From NCBI GenBank assembly GCA_905221605.1, contig CAJNDS010002202.1, positions 1,216,879 to 1,280,878 on the forward strand: 64,000 nt of DNA, read 5' to 3'. This document shows, one piece after another, positions 60,530-64,000 of the stretch. Under the pieces are notes generated by a model. That model did not search any database, had not been told where the DNA came from, and saw only the letters and a program-made list of their open reading frames with translations. A program made the translations under genes and the position numbers. Every line of letters begins with the position of its first letter. Position 1 is the first letter of the stretch. The DNA comes from Symbiodinium natans (Eukaryota > Sar > Dinophyceae > Suessiales > Symbiodiniaceae).

Positions 60530-63500
60530 CGGCTCGCTGCGCATGTGCGGAACCATCTGCCCTCCATCGATGCCTCCGCGGATGTCGTTCCAAGGGGGCT
60601 TAGTAGGGCTTAGGGTTTAGGGTTGAGGGTTAAGGGTTAGGGTTTAGGGTTTTGGGGTTCGAGTTTAGGATTTAGGGTTTAGAGTTTAGGGTTTAGGGTT
60701 TAGGGTTTAGGGTTTAGGATTTAGGGTTTCGGGTTTAGGGTTTAGGGTTTAGGGTTTAGGGTTTAGGGAGAACCTCAACCCCAAGGCTCGACTTGGCGCA
60801 CGGCCTCAATGCGGAGCCCGCCCACCAGCCGAAACATTCACGAAGGATCTAGGGTTTAGGGTTCAGGGTTTGGGGTTTTTAGTGTTTAGGGTTGAGGGTT
60901 TAGGGCTTAGGGTTTCGGGCTTCAGGGTTTCGGGTTTTCAGGGTTGCGCCCCCAATATACAATATTATCACGTTTACATAGACACCCTATGAAGCCGAGA
61001 AGTGACTAAGCACTAACCAGGGTTTCGGGCTTAGGGGTTTGTAAGGAACATCACAGGCCCTTCTTTGTCTGCAGAAGACTAGAAAAATTGGGATGATCCC
61101 CCTTATACTAGCAGTTCATGATAGGGATTATAGTATCCCCTATGTCATACTCCCCTATTCAGGACTGTTAGTATAAGGGGAACATCAGAAATCTACATAC
61201 CTGAACTGTCTCTAAGGTTTGTTGGTTCGGCTGGTAGGTTCGAAGCTTGTGCAATGGTCTAGAGAGAAAACGCAACATGTTGGGCTTAAGGTTTAGGGTT
61301 TGGGGTTTAGGGACTATTGGGGGTTTAGGGCTTAGGGTTTAGGGCGTTAGGTCCCAGGGGGCTCCGAATTTCGGGAAAGCCCTGCCTAAACCCTAACCCT
61401 AACCCCGAAACCCTAAACCCTAAACCCTAACCCTAAACCCTAAACCCCAAAACCTGCCTGCCATGACGGCGGAACAGAAAGCGTCTGCATCATGGGCTGC
61501 CACGGGCTCCCTCAGACAGGCTAGGGGTTAAGGGCCAGAAGGGGGCTTAGGGATTAGGGTCTAGGGATTAGGGCTTAGGGTTTAGGGTTTAGGATTTAGG
61601 GTTTAGGGTTTAGGGCTACATAGGGGTTTAGGGGTTAGGGTTTAGGGTTTAGGGTTTAGGTTTAGGGTTTAGGGTTTAGGGGCTCAAGGGCTTGCTGGGG
61701 TTTGGTGTTTAGAGCTTGGGGGTTTCGGCGTTGGCTTAGGGGTGAGGTTTTGGGGTTAGGTCTTAGAGGTCAGGGTATGGGGCTGAGTGTTTGGGGTTGA
61801 CAGTTCGGGATTAAGGGCATAGGGGTTAAGGGATGATAGTTTCAAAACCCCTCAACCCTCAACCCTAAACCCTCAACACAACCCTAATGCCTAGAACCCT
61901 CATGAACCCTCATACCCTCAACCCTCAACCCTCAACCCTCATAAACCCTCAACCCTAAACCCTCAACCCCTCATAAACTCCTAACCCCTCAACCCTCTGG
62001 ACCCCTAAACCCCTACCCCTACACCCTAAACCCGAAACCCTCAACCCTAAACCCGAAACCCTCAACCCTAAACCCTAAACCCTAAACCCCCTAAACCCTA
62101 AACCCTAAACCCTAAACCCTAAACCCTAAACCCCCTAAAGCCCCCAGATCTCTGCCGAGGCCTTCCCGCGCAGCCGCGGATGGCCGTCTGGTGTCCCTTG
62201 TGGAGGTTCCTGGGCGGCCCATTTAGGGCTTTAGGGGTTTCAGGGGTTTTAGGGGTTTAGGGGTTTCAGGGGTTTTAGGGGTTTAGGGGCTTTAGGGGCC
62301 TTCGGGCTTTAGGGGCTTTAGGGGCTTTAGGGGCTTTAGGGGCCTTAGGGGCTTTAGGGGCTTTAGGGGCCTTAGGGGGCTTTAGGGGCTTTAGGGGCTT
62401 CAGGGGCTTTAGGGGCCTTAGGGGCTTTAGGGGCTTTAGGGGCTGCTTTAGGGGCTGCTTTAGGGCGATAGGCGTTTACGGTTTAGGGTTTAGGGTCTAG
62501 GGTCTAGGGCTTGGGGCATCCAAGTGTTTGAGGTTTAGGGTTGAGGGGGTCAGAGTGTTTAGGGTTGGGGGACTAGGGCTGGCTTACGTAACAGAATCCT
62601 TGGTTCTAAGGGCTGTTGGGCGTTGGAACCACGAATTTCGCGAACTTGGGGCTCTAGAACCCTTAGAACCTGGGTTAGGGTTTAGGGTTTAGGGTTTAGG
62701 GTTTAGGGTTTAGGGTTTAGGGTTTAGGGTTTAGGGTTTAGGGTTTAGGGTTTAGGGTTTAGGGTTTTAGGGTTTTAGGGTTTTAGGGTTTTAGGGTTTT
62801 AGGAATTAGGGTTTAGGGCTAAGACAAACCCGGCAATGCTGTAAATGTTTCCCTGGCGGGGAGGTTATAAACAAGGAGAGAAAGACTTCCACAGCATGGT
62901 AGGCTCAGGGCTTCGGGTTTAGGGTTGAGGGCTTCAACAACTCAAATCACCCTAATGGGACTTCTCTAGGTTGGGCTTGGGGCTGTGTGTTTTTGGCTTC
63001 GGGTTTGCCTCTTCTTTCTGTGGCCCAAGGGAGGCTTTAAGAGGCAAAACCCTTGCACCCCAAACGTTCAATTTCCGATTCCATACCCACATCTTCCGAT
63101 ATGCCTTAATTCATGGACATTCCCCAAGCTGCGACGAAGGATCCTACCTTGCTCTAGAGAAAAGCTCCTTAGTTCAGGGGGTTTAGGGTTTAGGGTTCAG
63201 GGTTTAGGGTTCAGCGTTTAGGGTTTAGGGTTTAAGGTTTAGGGTCTAGAGTTTAGAGTTTAGGGTTTAGGGTTTAGGGTTAGGGTTAAGGGTTTAGGGT
63301 TCAGGGTTTAGGGTTCAGGGTTTAGGGTTTATGAAGATCTGGGTGCACCCTATTATGGGGGGTTTACGATATTATGGGTGCCTTCTTGGGGTCCCTTTGA
63401 TGAAGGGAATCCTACTATTTGGGTCTATTAGGGGCTTAGGGTTTAGGGTTTAGGGTTTAGGGTTTAGGGTTTTCGGGGTCCCCTATTTTCGCAAACCCCC

Positions 63501-64000
63501 ATATTTACTCTCCACCGGGTTCTCCGTTTTGGGGGATTAGGGTTTAGGGTTTAGGGTTTCGGGCTTCGGGCTTAGGGATGAGGGTATTTAGGGAGCTTAG
63601 AGAGTTTGGGGGGTTTAGGCAGTTTAGGGAGCCTAGGGAGTTCAGGGAGTTTAGAGACTAGAGAGTTTAGAGAGTTTAGAGAGTTTAGGGTTTAGGGTTT
63701 AGGGTTTAGGGTTTAGGGTTTAGGGTTTAGGGTTTAGGGCAGAGCAGCGGGGAGCAGAGCAGCGTGGACCTTTTGCTCAGACTCGGCCTTGTAAGCCTTG
63801 CCAAGGATGACATTCCGCACTTTGTGGGATTTGTGCAGCTCCTTGTCCTCATCGGGTTTAGGGTTTAAGGTTTAGGGTTTCGGGTTTAGGGTTTAGGGTT
63901 TCGGGTTTCGGGTTTCGGGTTTGGGCACGTTTAGGGGCCTTAGGGAGACCCTTCCTGGGGCCTCCGGCTGATTCGCGATGCGCTGCAACTGGCAGTTGCA
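60530..64000 (-). CDS. Gene D: unrecognised split gene, 5' end outside window
   Basis: Exons from the right: 64000-63962 (CNCQLQRIANQPE, truncated by the window edge) joins GAG|GAC to 63847-about 63738 (DKELHKSHKVRNVILGKAYK then AESEQKVHAALLPAAL). Weaker islands follow at 62890-62825, 62212-62145 and 61512-61447. Then about 60840-60785 (FRLVGGLRIEAVRQVE) joins GAG|CC to 60592-60530 (PPWNDIRGGIDGGQMVPHMR). The first and last joins are in phase; the middle is not proven to belong to the same transcript. No family was recognised. All candidate introns are telomeric. Confidence 0.5.
61090..61186. mobile_element. Short inverted-repeat element, family F2 copy 4
   Basis: Left GGGATGATCCCCCTTATACT then AGCAGTTC; right CAGGACTGTTAGTATAAGGG then GAACATC. 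The most symmetrical F2 copy, about 97 bp, with stems of about 25 bp. Confidence 0.75.
61550..62800. repeat. Telomeric and variant arrays in gene D region
   Basis: TTTAGGG is at 61575-61680 and 62675-62765, followed by TTTTAGGG at 62761-62800. CCCTAAA and CCCTCAA are at 61855-62135. An uncommon 9 bp variant GGGGCTTTA fills 62225-62465. Unique sequence at 62940-63180 and 63340-63430 shows no convincing minus-strand exon. Confidence 0.85.

Noticed and set aside
62971-63221. Plus-strand ORFs of 71-78 codons
   Set aside because: Run into the following TTTAGGG array (ending GFRVQGLGF), a typical artefact; no partner exons.
1-64000. tRNA, rRNA or spliced-leader genes
   Set aside because: No cloverleaf, rRNA-like stretch or intact spliced-leader sequence was found by eye; a covariance-model search would be needed to exclude them.

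Overview
The window reads as dinoflagellate nuclear DNA, most likely a Symbiodiniaceae-like alga. Four things support this: plant/dinoflagellate-type telomeric heptamers (TTTAGGG), long runs of split genes on one strand, ankyrin and TPR multigene families, and introns bounded by AG|G rather than strict GT..AG. The species cannot be named from the sequence. No gene is visible as one long ORF. Coding sequence appears as about 50 to 60 short islands of 30 to 120 bp separated by introns filled with telomeric repeat, so long ORFs in this window are mostly artefacts of tandem repeats.

Layout, with coding on the minus strand and genes therefore running right to left. 64000-60530: end of an unrecognised split gene. 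59065-50770: gene A, an ankyrin protein with a ubiquitin-like N-terminus; 12 exons join in frame. 50160-50630 (plus strand): broken LINE fragment. 47823-30374: gene B, about 24 exons. Its N-terminal half is a conserved dinoflagellate type (SYSW, WICCLCINQHR and SPWHEPRY motifs) and it ends in kinesin-light-chain/NPHP3-like TPRs; a 3.2 kb block free of telomeric repeat lies in one intron. 27347-28066: transposon-like element with 20 bp terminal inverted repeats. 25332-17528: gene C, a 13-exon ankyrin protein whose start is not visible. 16200-1180: scattered weaker exon candidates and a decayed reverse-transcriptase element at 13640-15040. 8268-10290 and 22001-22620: two copies of a mobile element with conserved ends and a core of opposed tandem arrays.

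The main observation is that interstitial telomeric arrays are the introns. On the plus strand most exon islands have CCCTAAA on the left and TTTAGGG on the right, so most introns begin with TTTAGGG and end with CCCTAAA in transcript sense and could fold back on themselves. Several introns are flanked by 14-20 bp direct repeats lying exactly at the exon junctions, and keeping one copy restores a continuous domain. This looks like an introner-like, telomere-repeat-associated mode of intron gain. The introns also carry at least seven families of short palindromic or dispersed elements.

Limits: exon edges were found by eye from reading frame, domain periodicity and the AG|G rule, with no transcript evidence. 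Gene ends are uncertain where no start or stop was identified.
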